Below are positions 17,520 to 24,011 of a stretch of 64,000 nt of DNA, in pieces; position 1 is the stretch's first letter; each line of letters opens with the position of its first letter. The DNA comes from Rikenella sp031551865 (GTDB lineage: Bacteria; Bacteroidota; Bacteroidia; Bacteroidales; Rikenellaceae). Location of the stretch: positions 1 to 64,000 of the forward strand of contig JAVBMY010000003.1 in assembly GCA_031551865.1 (NCBI GenBank), in the 5' to 3' direction. A program made the position numbers and the translations under genes. The notes beneath the pieces are model-generated. The model did not search any database, was not told the origin of the DNA, and saw nothing but the letters and a program-made list of their open reading frames with translations.

Positions 17520-18155
17520 TTAGCGGATGATGTAAACGAGCGAAATTCCCGCTTTGGTGAGGCCGAAGTAGTCTTTCTTTTCGCTGGCCACGAGCGTGCG
17601 GCAGGTGGTGCAGCTGTACTTGTCGTAGTCGAGGTGTACCCATCCGGCGCCGATGGTGAATTCGAGGCCCCAGCGCTTGCCGATGGGCAGGTGGTAGCCG
17701 TAAGATAGCCCCACGCCGTAAGCGTCGCCTTTGTATTTATAGTTGTCGAAGACGTCGGTAAAGGGCACTTCGATGTTCCCCATATTGTATTGCCCGTAAA
17801 TACCGTGCAGGCCGACGAAGTGACGCTCGAAGGCCTTGCAGAACCAGTAACGGAACTCGGGTTGCACGAGCCAGAAGCGGGTACTTCCATCACCGCCCCA
17901 CTCCCACGGGTTGTAGACGGCGGTGGCGTCGAACGTCCAGCGGCGGCCGAGCGTGAACTCGAAGCCGAGGTTCGGCGAAGTGGTGGCCCAATAGAGCAGG
18001 TTGGTTTTCACGGCCGCTTTGGCGGTGTAGTCCTGATAAAGTCCGCCGGAGGGGACGAGCAACGACTCGCTGCGGGTTTGGGCGATGGCCGCTCCCGACG
18101 ACAGCAGAGCGGCGCCGGTCAGTGCCAGTAGTTTTCGGGATACTGTTTTAAACAT
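17520..18155 (-). CDS. DUF3575 outer-membrane-type protein, first gene of the fimbrial operon
   Basis: 211 residues with a signal peptide (LSSGAAIAQ, cleavage near residue 25). The body is predicted beta-rich, with NLLYWATTSPNLGFEFTLG and YNPWEWGGD, hallmarks of DUF3575. The end, ISLVYIIR, resembles the last strand of an outer-membrane barrel. Such proteins regularly accompany DUF3868 proteins at fimbrial loci. This is the first gene of the operon. Only 44 bp separate its ATG from the left recombination site at 18199, so its transcription must come from within or beyond the invertible segment. Confidence 0.82.
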   Translation of the reverse strand: MFKTVSRKLLALTGAALLSSGAAIAQTRSESLLVPSGGLYQDYTAKAAVKTNLLYWATTSPNLGFEFTLGRRWTFDATAVYNPWEWGGDGSTRFWLVQPEFRYWFCKAFERHFVGLHGIYGQYNMGNIEVPFTDVFDNYKYKGDAYGVGLSYGYHLPIGKRWGLEFTIGAGWVHLDYDKYSCTTCRTLVASEKKDYFGLTKAGISLVYIIR

Positions 18156-18198
18156 AAGGTGTGGTGATTGATTGGTTTCTATCTCGGTTATTTGTATC

Positions 18199-18216
18199 CG
18201 TCACTTACAAAGTGAC
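18199..18216 (+). repeat. Left inverted repeat of the invertible segment
   Basis: CGTCACTTACAAAGTGAC. The inner 17 bp is two 7-bp arms (GTCACTT/AAGTGAC) around ACA. Its exact reverse complement is at 19197-19214. The arrangement of palindromic arms around a short core is what tyrosine recombinases bind and cut. Confidence 0.88.
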
Positions 18217-18280
18217 GCTATTTACCGAAATTCAAAGTTTTTAATACACTGGAATACATTTGATTATTCAATAAATCATA

Positions 18281-18331
18281 CCGGGCTTTAAACATTTTTG
18301 CAAAACTATTCGAAAAACAATCAAAGCCCGG
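18281..18331. promoter_or_regulatory. Inverted repeat in the AraC gene upstream region
   Basis: CCGGGCTTT (18281-18289) and AAAGCCCGG (18323-18331) lie about 33 bases apart, inside the invertible segment and 115 bases before the regulator gene. It could be an operator for the regulator or a transcriptional stop. The surrounding 18217-18445 is AT-rich and must hold the regulator's own promoter, but I see no good TAnnTTTG box there. Confidence 0.5.
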
Positions 18332-18445
18332 AAGATGGACGAAGACCACTTAAAACTCGTGAGAAATATTGGAAAAATAGGATAACCCCGCACCTTCAAA
18401 TCCTGCCGATTTGTAGAACAATTTTATAAACAACCTGAATAACTG

Positions 18446-19093
18446 ATGGTTATGCGTACATTTAACCCTGTGCGGCCGACTGAACCCTGGGCCGCGGTAC
18501 GTTACCGGAAAGGGAGCAGGCAGAACCGCCGCTCCGACCCACTGGCCGTGCTGGCTATAGTCGTAAAGGGAAATATCCGGATAGAAATTAACGGGCAACC
18601 CGAATGGGTGATACGCCCCTGGGAAATGGTCGTCATCCCGCCCCGCACTGTGTGGAGCAGTTGCTCGACCGAGGATTCGGTGGTAATGTTCTGCCGCCTG
18701 CAGCCTGAAGTGTGGCTGGGGACAGAGCAGGTCCTGAACAACGAACCGGGCGAAACCTCTTCCGGCGAAAAGATCCTACCTCCCGACGAACGCTTCCGTC
18801 AGACAGTCTTCGACTGTTGGAACGAAGTGAAAACGGTGGCCGAACTGGCCACCCGAACCAATTATTCGACGTCGGGATTCATCAAACGCTTCAAACGCAT
18901 CTTCGGCGAGTCGCCCTACCGGTGGATGTCGCACCGCAAAGCAGCGGCCATTCTGGCCGACATCACCGAGGGCAACACACCTTTGAAAGAGGTTGCCGCA
19001 CGGTATAACTTTTCGTCGTATCAACACTTCGCAGACTTTTGCAAAACACAATACGGAGTCCCCCCGACCCGGATCGGAGCCGAAGAAAGGTAA
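18446..19093 (+). CDS. AraC-family transcriptional regulator inside the invertible segment
   Basis: 215 residues. The N-terminal ~100 residues look like a cupin-type sensing domain (VVKGNIRIEINGQPEWVI, then MVVIPPRTVW). The C-terminal ~95 residues form an AraC helix-turn-helix pair: VAELATRTNYSTSGFIKRFK and PLKEVAARYNFSSYQHFADF, ending in the PPTR typical of the second unit. It would bind DNA and respond to an unknown small signal. It lies wholly between the inverted repeats, so it inverts with the promoter. In the ON orientation it would read towards the fimbrial operon just upstream of it. It is a likely regulator of fimbriae or of the switch. Starts at 18446 and 18452 are both possible. 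Confidence 0.85.
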   Translation: MVMRTFNPVRPTEPWAAVRYRKGSRQNRRSDPLAVLAIVVKGNIRIEINGQPEWVIRPWEMVVIPPRTVWSSCSTEDSVVMFCRLQPEVWLGTEQVLNNEPGETSSGEKILPPDERFRQTVFDCWNEVKTVAELATRTNYSTSGFIKRFKRIFGESPYRWMSHRKAAAILADITEGNTPLKEVAARYNFSSYQHFADFCKTQYGVPPTRIGAEER

Positions 19094-19146
19094 GAATCTG
19101 TGCCTTCGGGGTAAGAATTTGTGATATTTATGCCGGAGAAAGTGTA

Positions 19147-19154
19147 TACTTTTG
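19147..19154 (+). promoter_or_regulatory. Invertible fimbrial promoter -7 box (shown pointing away from the operon)
   Basis: TACTTTTG is an exact TAnnTTTG box 42 bases inside the right inverted repeat. The nearest upstream TTTG is 25 bases before the overlapping TA, slightly longer than the usual 19-21. As written, it transcribes towards the terminator at 19246-19274. Confidence 0.65.
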
Positions 19155-19156
19155 CC

Positions 19157-19184
19157 GCACGAACCCCTGAGTATGTGTTCGTGC
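19157..19184 (+). promoter_or_regulatory. Leader stem-loop behind the invertible promoter
   Basis: GCACGAAC (19157-19164) pairs with GTTCGTGC (19177-19184). It would form at the very 5' end of the transcript in either orientation and might stabilise the fimbrial mRNA. Confidence 0.45.
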
Positions 19185-19196
19185 AACTCATTGTCT

Positions 19197-19214
19197 GTCA
19201 CTTTGTAAGTGACG
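19197..19214 (-). repeat. Right inverted repeat of the invertible segment
   Basis: GTCACTTTGTAAGTGACG is the exact reverse complement of the left site. It lies 30 bp from the stop codon of the recombinase gene. Confidence 0.88.
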
Positions 19215-19243
19215 TTCGGCGCACCAAAAGTAGACAATTAAAA

Positions 19244-20494
19244 TCAAAAAACATCTTTTTCAGGATGTTTTTTTGTTTCCTGTATGATCTCACGGTTCAC
19301 GCGGTGCAGGAGCGAGTAGTCGAACGTATCGAGGTAGATAGCTGTCGTGCGTTCCGAATCATGCCCCAACCCCTGACTGATGACCGATATCGGAAAGCCC
19401 TTGGCGCGGGCGATCGACGCCCACGAATGCCGGGCCACGTAAGTCGTGAGCGGGCGCTCAAGGCCAATACGCTCCGAAAGGCGGCGCAGGCGGTAATTCT
19501 GTTGGCGCAGGGCTGTTTCATAGTCAGTGCGCGATGCCCCGGCCGTCAGTACCGGCAACAGGTAACCGTGGCGCACTGCGTGCGGTGCATAACGGTCGAA
19601 GAGTTGCTGCATTTCGGTCGTGACGGCGATTTCAAGCTGTTGCCCGGTCTTGTGGCGGGTATAGGTGATAACCCCTTCGGCGAGGTCGGCAGGCCGCAAC
19701 GACGCCAGGTCGATGAACGAAATCCCCCGCAAATAAAAACTCATCAGGAACAGGTCGCGGGCCACGGCCAGGTTACGGTCGCGGGGTGCCGTGAGGTCGA
19801 GCCGCATCAGTCGTTCGAACACGTCGGCCTGCACGGCGCGCTTTCGGGTACGGCACACGCCGGTATAGGCGTCGGCAAAGGGGTTCTCGGCGCGGCGGTC
19901 GAGCAGCCGCTCGCTGATCGCCTTGTTGTAAATGGCGCGCAGGTTACGGTTGTAGAACGAAATAGTGTTGGGGGATTTGCCTTCGCGGCGGAGATTAGCC
20001 TCGAAACGCCGCACAAACGGGGCGTCGATCTCGTCGAGCCGCAGGTCGCGGCCGCCGGCAAAGAGTGCCACACGAGCCGCCACGCTCCGGTAGGCCAGGG
20101 CCGTGCGGTAGCGCTTGGCTGCCAGCAATTCGTCTTTCAGGCGGTCGGCAAAAGCGGCGAAGCTACCGGCCCGGTGGCGTTGGGCATAGAGCCGGGCCAC
20201 CTCTTCGACCGTACATTCGGGACAGCGGTTCTCAAGGTCGCGGACAGCTTCGCTGAGTTCCCGTTTCTCGGCCTTCAGTGCGGCCGAGACCTTACCGAGG
20301 TAGTGCGCCCGGACGGAGTCGGCGGTATCAAGGAGGAAACTCTCGGTCTCGGCTGCCCATTCCCAGGAATAGACTTTGTAGCCCGTGACTGCCATCCGGA
20401 TCTTCCGGCCCCGGATGAATTGGAAATAGAGGCTGCCGGGCTTTCCTTCGACGCTCGACGGCCTGAGTTTCACCATAATGGAGGTTTGTGGCAT
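19244..20494 (-). CDS. Tyrosine recombinase, probable DNA invertase of the fimbrial switch
   Basis: About 416 residues from ATG 20494 (MPQTSIMVKLRPSS). A SAM-like core-binding domain lies at about 100-210 and the catalytic domain at about 220-410. Active-site residues: R in LRGISFIDLASL, K in YTRHKTGQQLEI, ARHSWAS of box II, H in GLGHDSERTT, and the nucleophile Y in AIYLDTF. The N-terminal Arm-like region with VEGKPGSLYFQFIRG is usual for Bacteroidales site-specific recombinases of the Tsr/Mpi kind, which flip promoters of surface genes. An in-frame ATG at 20677 would add 61 residues without family similarity, so I reject it. Its 3' end is 30 bp from the right inverted repeat. That placement is strong evidence that it acts on this pair of sites. 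Confidence 0.88.
   Translation of the reverse strand: MPQTSIMVKLRPSSVEGKPGSLYFQFIRGRKIRMAVTGYKVYSWEWAAETESFLLDTADSVRAHYLGKVSAALKAEKRELSEAVRDLENRCPECTVEEVARLYAQRHRAGSFAAFADRLKDELLAAKRYRTALAYRSVAARVALFAGGRDLRLDEIDAPFVRRFEANLRREGKSPNTISFYNRNLRAIYNKAISERLLDRRAENPFADAYTGVCRTRKRAVQADVFERLMRLDLTAPRDRNLAVARDLFLMSFYLRGISFIDLASLRPADLAEGVITYTRHKTGQQLEIAVTTEMQQLFDRYAPHAVRHGYLLPVLTAGASRTDYETALRQQNYRLRRLSERIGLERPLTTYVARHSWASIARAKGFPISVISQGLGHDSERTTAIYLDTFDYSLLHRVNREIIQETKKHPEKDVF
19246..19274 (+). terminator. Terminator facing the invertible promoter
   Basis: AAAAAACATC (19246-19255) pairs with GATGTTTTTT (19264-19273) and runs into a T tract. It overlaps the last codons of the recombinase gene. Transcripts started from the segment in the OFF orientation would stop here, which protects the recombinase gene from antisense reading. 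Confidence 0.65.
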
Positions 20495-20752
20495 AGCATG
20501 TTGGATCGGTTGTGCGCCTGTAATAACGGCACGGTCCGGCCCGGCGCCATACAGAGCCCTTTCTTCCGTTATCTTGCGGACATAAATCGGCATCTTGAAT
20601 TTGGTTATGATCAGGGGAATACTCCCGCTCATGCTGTCCGGCCGGGAGGAAACACCATATAAAAGCCGTATCGGCATTCTCCGGCCCTGCCCGCGGACAA
20701 GCCCTTTTATGTAATACAGGGGAAGAGGTGGGTACCCCCGGCCGCTTCTTCA

Positions 20753-20760
20753 CAAATATA
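20753..20760 (-). promoter_or_regulatory. Candidate recombinase promoter -7 box
   Basis: TATATTTG on the minus strand is an exact -7 box, about 260 bases upstream of the chosen recombinase start. No good -33 box is seen. The remaining intergenic DNA up to 21012 holds GC-rich sequence and no supported gene. Confidence 0.4.
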
Positions 20761-21012
20761 CGTGTTTCGGGGCACTTTTGCCAGTGCGCAGACCTTACGG
20801 GAGGAACAGCTCCGGAGAAACTCTCCTCCACCGCCTCGGCGTCCCAGGCGGCAGTGTCTCCCGGGGCAAACGCGCCAAACTGTACATTTCGCGACTTTAG
20901 CCACGGCACAGCCGCCAGGCAAAAAGCAAACCTGCGGAGTTTCACCCTGAACGAAGTCGAACAGGCTGCGCTCCGCAGGCCGGACAGCGACAGGCAGGAC
21001 TCCGCCCCCCCC

Positions 21013-21042
21013 TTTGTAACCGTTTTGTAACTTCATTGTCAC
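21013..21042 (+). promoter_or_regulatory. PHO-box-like triple direct repeat
   Basis: TTTGTAAC (21013-21020), TTTGTAAC (21024-21031) and ATTGTCAC (21035-21042) recur with an exact 11-bp period. One DNA turn between half-sites is the layout of PhoB binding sites (TGTCA-type boxes spaced 11 bp apart). It lies about 45-75 bases upstream of the likely start of porin transcription. Confidence 0.75.
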
Positions 21043-21085
21043 ATACTCTTATCACCCGTTTCACCGGGGCGTAACATAACCGGCG

Positions 21086-21093
21086 TTCCTTTG
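21086..21093 (+). promoter_or_regulatory. Porin promoter -7 box
   Basis: TTCCTTTG matches 7 of 8 consensus positions and lies 28 bases before the porin ATG, downstream of the PHO-box repeats. A weak box plus an activator site is typical of activated promoters. Confidence 0.5.
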
Positions 21094-21121
21094 CACCGTA
21101 ATCTTCAACATAAAAACGATT

Positions 21122-22414
21122 ATGACTGCAAAACAAACCCTACTCGCCATCTTTGCACTCGGCACACTCGGTGCCGCTACACAGACGGCTGCGGCCCAGG
21201 AGGCCGCCCCGGCCACCAACGCCGAACTCGAACAGCGCCTCAGCAGCGTGGAATCGCTTCTCAATCCGTTTCAAGGCTTCAAGATCTCGGGCTACATCCA
21301 GCTACAGTACCAGTACGGCGAAAAAGATGCCCTGCTCAACGTGGGCACCAACGTCAACCAGGACCTGACCTCGGGCTTCAACCGCATCGGCGTGCGCCGC
21401 GGCCGCATCAAATTCGCCTTTGAGAAAGGCATCGTATCGGCCGTATTCCAACCCGACTTCACCGAAAAAGGCGTCAGCATCAAAGACGCTTACCTGGGCG
21501 TAAAAGACCCGTGGGTCGGCACGAACTCGATCAAAGCCGGGGTATTCGACCGCCCGTTCGGCTTCGAGATTTCTTACTCGTCGTCGCAGCGCGAATCCCC
21601 CGAACGTTCGACCATTTTCCAGACCCTGTTCCCCGACGAGCGCGACTTGGGCGCCGCGCTGACGCTCCAGCCTGCAAAAACCTCGAAATGGAATTTCATC
21701 AAGCTCGAAGCCGGAATGTTCGCCGGCAACGGCATCAGCATCGAAGTCGACAACCGAAAGGATTTCATCGGGCACCTCTCGTTCAGCCCCACTTTCGGCA
21801 ACAGCATCAAACTCGGCGCCGGAGTCTCGTTCTACAACGGCTATGTTTACCAGGGCACGCCCAACGTGTATACTATGGACGGCACATCGTTTGTACTGAA
21901 TAACGATGCAGGCAACAAAGGCGATTACAGCCTCCGCCAATACTTCGGGGCCGACCTGCAACTGAGCGCCATCTGGGCCGCCGGCATGACGGCGCTCCGC
22001 GGCGAATACCTCTGGGGGCAGCAGCCGGGCAGCCAAGCCGCCACCCGCAGCCCCGCCAAGATCACAGCCCTGCTCAACAACGACACCTATCGCCGTGACT
22101 TCAGCGGCGGTTACGTGATGCTCGTGCAGGACTTCGGGACCCTGCCCCTCTCGGCCGTCGTGAAATACGACTGGTACGACCCCAACACCGCCGTCAAAGG
22201 CGACGAAGTGGGCGCTTCCGGATCAAACACCAGCATCGTCGACGCATTGAAAAACACATGGGGCATAGGTTTGGTATGGCGCATCAACAACAACCTGAAG
22301 GCCACCGCCTATTACGATTTCGTGAACTACGAAAAGAGCGCCAACATCCCGGTCCTGGCCGCCGACCAGTACGAAGGCAATGTATTCACGCTGCGCCTGC
22401 AGGCCAAGTTATAG
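21122..22414 (+). CDS. Phosphate-selective porin of the OprO/OprP type
   Basis: 430 residues. The signal peptide (about 1-24, ending TAAAQ) is followed by a short coiled stretch AELEQRLSSVESLL and then a 16-strand-type barrel: FKISGYIQLQYQYGE, RRGRIKFAFEKGIVSAVFQPDF, ending NVFTLRLQAKL. This is the OprO/OprP porin pattern. It lets phosphate and other anions through the outer membrane. The PHO-box-like repeats in front and the pst genes behind fit induction under phosphate starvation. A 445-bp gap with a large palindromic repeat separates it from pstS, so it is probably its own transcript. Confidence 0.87.
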   Translation: MTAKQTLLAIFALGTLGAATQTAAAQEAAPATNAELEQRLSSVESLLNPFQGFKISGYIQLQYQYGEKDALLNVGTNVNQDLTSGFNRIGVRRGRIKFAFEKGIVSAVFQPDFTEKGVSIKDAYLGVKDPWVGTNSIKAGVFDRPFGFEISYSSSQRESPERSTIFQTLFPDERDLGAALTLQPAKTSKWNFIKLEAGMFAGNGISIEVDNRKDFIGHLSFSPTFGNSIKLGAGVSFYNGYVYQGTPNVYTMDGTSFVLNNDAGNKGDYSLRQYFGADLQLSAIWAAGMTALRGEYLWGQQPGSQAATRSPAKITALLNNDTYRRDFSGGYVMLVQDFGTLPLSAVVKYDWYDPNTAVKGDEVGASGSNTSIVDALKNTWGIGLVWRINNNLKATAYYDFVNYEKSANIPVLAADQYEGNVFTLRLQAKL

Positions 22415-22445
22415 CCTGATCAACAGGATCGGATCCAGTAGAGCC

Positions 22446-22808
22446 TCCTACGGCTTCTTAAACTCTGTAAAGTTCTTTAACATTTCCCTCCGATCCGCTC
22501 AGGCGTGGTTCCCCAGCCGACGCAGGCAGTGAGCACAATGCAAGTTTGCTTGTACATTGCCAAACGCCGAGGAGGAGGGTGTAGCCAAAAGTGTGCAAAA
22601 ACGCATCCGGGGGAGGCTTTCCCCCTCCCCTGACCACCCCACCCCCCATTCAATAAGCGGGGGGTTGGCCAAAGGGGGCAGCAGGCCCCCTTTGGATTCG
22701 CTTTTGGCTACTTTTGTCGAACAACAAAAGTAGCCGCGGCCCGCCGCGCAGGCGGTTCGGAAAAAAGAGATAAATATTATGTACTACGATTTAGAAGCCG
22801 TCTGCAAA
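22446..22808. repeat. Large palindromic intergenic repeat with TTGTCGAACAA hairpin, copy A
   Basis: The outer arms resemble each other in inverted order: TACGGCTTCTTAAACTCTG on the left and TTTAGAAGCCGTCTGC on the right. Inner arms are CTCCGATCCGCTCAGGCG and CGCAGGCGGTTCGG. A GGCTACTTTTGT/ACAAAAGTAGCC hairpin lies near the right end (22706-22735). It fills the porin-pstS gap. Copies: 34228 (same orientation) and 57390 (inverted). Confidence 0.7.
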
Positions 22809-22859
22809 ACATTGAACTTGAATTAATAACGAATAAGAAAAACGAATAAAACCAACATT

Positions 22860-23672
22860 ATGAAAAAGACCATCCTTGCCCTCGCGGCACTCGCCACCAT
22901 AGTATCGACCGCCAGCGCCCAGCGCATCAAAGGGTCGGACAGCGTGCTCCCCCTCTCGCAGCAGGAAGCCGAAGCCTACCTGCGCGCCAACCCTTCGGCC
23001 AGCGTCACCGTCACGGGCGGCGGTTCGGGCGTCGGTTTCGCCGCCCTGATCGAAGGCACCACCGACATCGCCCAGGCCTCGCGCCGCATCAAGTTCGACG
23101 AACGCAACAAACTCCAGCAGGCCGGCAAGACCGCCAAAGAAGTGATCATCGCCTACGACGCCCTGGCCGTGGTGGTAAACCCGCAGAACCGCGTATCGCA
23201 ACTGACCCGCGAACAGCTCGAAGGCATCTTCACCGGCAAGATCACCAACTGGAAAGAGGTGGGCGGCGACGACATGAAGATCGTACCCTACTCGCGCGAA
23301 ACCTCGTCGGGCACCTACGAGTTCTTCAAGGAAAGCGTGCTCAAGAACAAGAATTACATGAGCGGCATCCTGAGCATGCCCGCCACCGGCGCCATCATCC
23401 AGTCGGTGAGCCAGACCAAAGGCGCCATCGGGTACGTGGGCCTCGCCTACCTCACTCCGAATGTGAAAGCCATGAAAGTGTCGTACGACAGCGGCCGTAC
23501 CTACGTGGCTCCGTCGGTAGCCACCGCCAAAGACAAAAGCTACCCCATCGTCCGCGCCCTGTACTACTATTACAACAGCACTTCGGAGCGCGCCGTGAAG
23601 CCTTTCATCGATTTCGTGCTCTCGCCCGCCGGGCAGGCCATCGTGTCGCGCGTAGGCTACATCACTCTCTAA
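22860..23672 (+). CDS. pstS: Phosphate-binding protein PstS
   Basis: 270 residues. The signal peptide ends near VSTASAQ. The mature protein opens with RIKGSDSVLPLSQQEAEAY and contains VTGGGSGVGFAALIEGTTDIAQASR, PQNRVSQLTREQLEGIF and SRETSSGTYEFF, the phosphate-contacting loops of the PstS family. It captures phosphate in the periplasm and hands it to PstCA. It is followed after 339 bp, containing two palindromic repeats, by pstC. No clear TAnnTTTG box is visible directly upstream. Transcription may come from within the repeat region. Confidence 0.93.
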   Translation: MKKTILALAALATIVSTASAQRIKGSDSVLPLSQQEAEAYLRANPSASVTVTGGGSGVGFAALIEGTTDIAQASRRIKFDERNKLQQAGKTAKEVIIAYDALAVVVNPQNRVSQLTREQLEGIFTGKITNWKEVGGDDMKIVPYSRETSSGTYEFFKESVLKNKNYMSGILSMPATGAIIQSVSQTKGAIGYVGLAYLTPNVKAMKVSYDSGRTYVAPSVATAKDKSYPIVRALYYYYNSTSERAVKPFIDFVLSPAGQAIVSRVGYITL

Positions 23673-23692
23673 CTTCCGCCGGACGGCCCTGT

Positions 23693-23814
23693 GTCATCCC
23701 GAGCGAAGGGGGAACGAAGCCGGGGAAACTTGGCAAAAACGACCGCCACCCCGCCTTTGAAAAGTTCCCCCGGCAGAGTTTACCCTAAGTTAGCGAATAG
23801 GCCCGGGATGACAT
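23693..23814. repeat. GTCATCCCGAGCG repeat between pstS and pstC
   Basis: Bounded by GTCATCCCGAGCGAAGGG and GCCCGGGATGAC, inside the pst cluster. It may reduce read-through from pstS to the permease genes. Confidence 0.6.
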
Positions 23815-23824
23815 TTGTTATAGC

Positions 23825-23910
23825 CGTCATTGCGAGAAGCGCAACGAAGCCATCCTCCTTTTTTGAAATCACAGGGAGATTGCTTCGGGCTAAGCCCTCG
23901 CAATGACGGG
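23825..23910. repeat. CATTGCGAG repeat between pstS and pstC
   Basis: GTCATTGCGAGAAGCG...CTCGCAATGACGG, directly after the previous repeat. Two different families lie side by side in the same gap. Confidence 0.7.
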
Positions 23911-24011
23911 AAAACATCACCGCAGTGCGCGGACGCACCTTCCGGGTTGTATCGACTATCAGCCCGGAAGTTTACCGCGAAAAACCCATAACACACCATT
24001 TACCGTAACCA

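Larger units (their letters stand above)
18199..19214. other. Putative 1.0-kb invertible DNA segment (fimbrial phase switch)
   Basis: Two 18-bp inverted sites bound a segment carrying an AraC-type regulator gene and an outward promoter. A tyrosine recombinase gene ends 30 bp beyond the right site, and a six-gene fimbrial operon starts 44 bp beyond the left site. In the orientation shown, the promoter (19147-19154) points right, away from the operon. Inversion would move it to about 18259-18266 on the minus strand, with roughly a 95-nt leader before the DUF3575 start. The left interior has only a weak leftward box (AAACTTTG on the minus strand), so this orientation should be OFF. The only polarity in the sites is the ACA/TGT core. 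That core should favour inversion over other outcomes. This is inferred from layout and not observed. Confidence 0.85.

Noticed and set aside
22458..22482. TTAAAC/TGTAAA/TTTAACA words upstream of pstS as a second PHO box
   Set aside because: The spacing is 8 and 11 rather than a constant 11, and they belong to the arm of palindromic repeat copy A.
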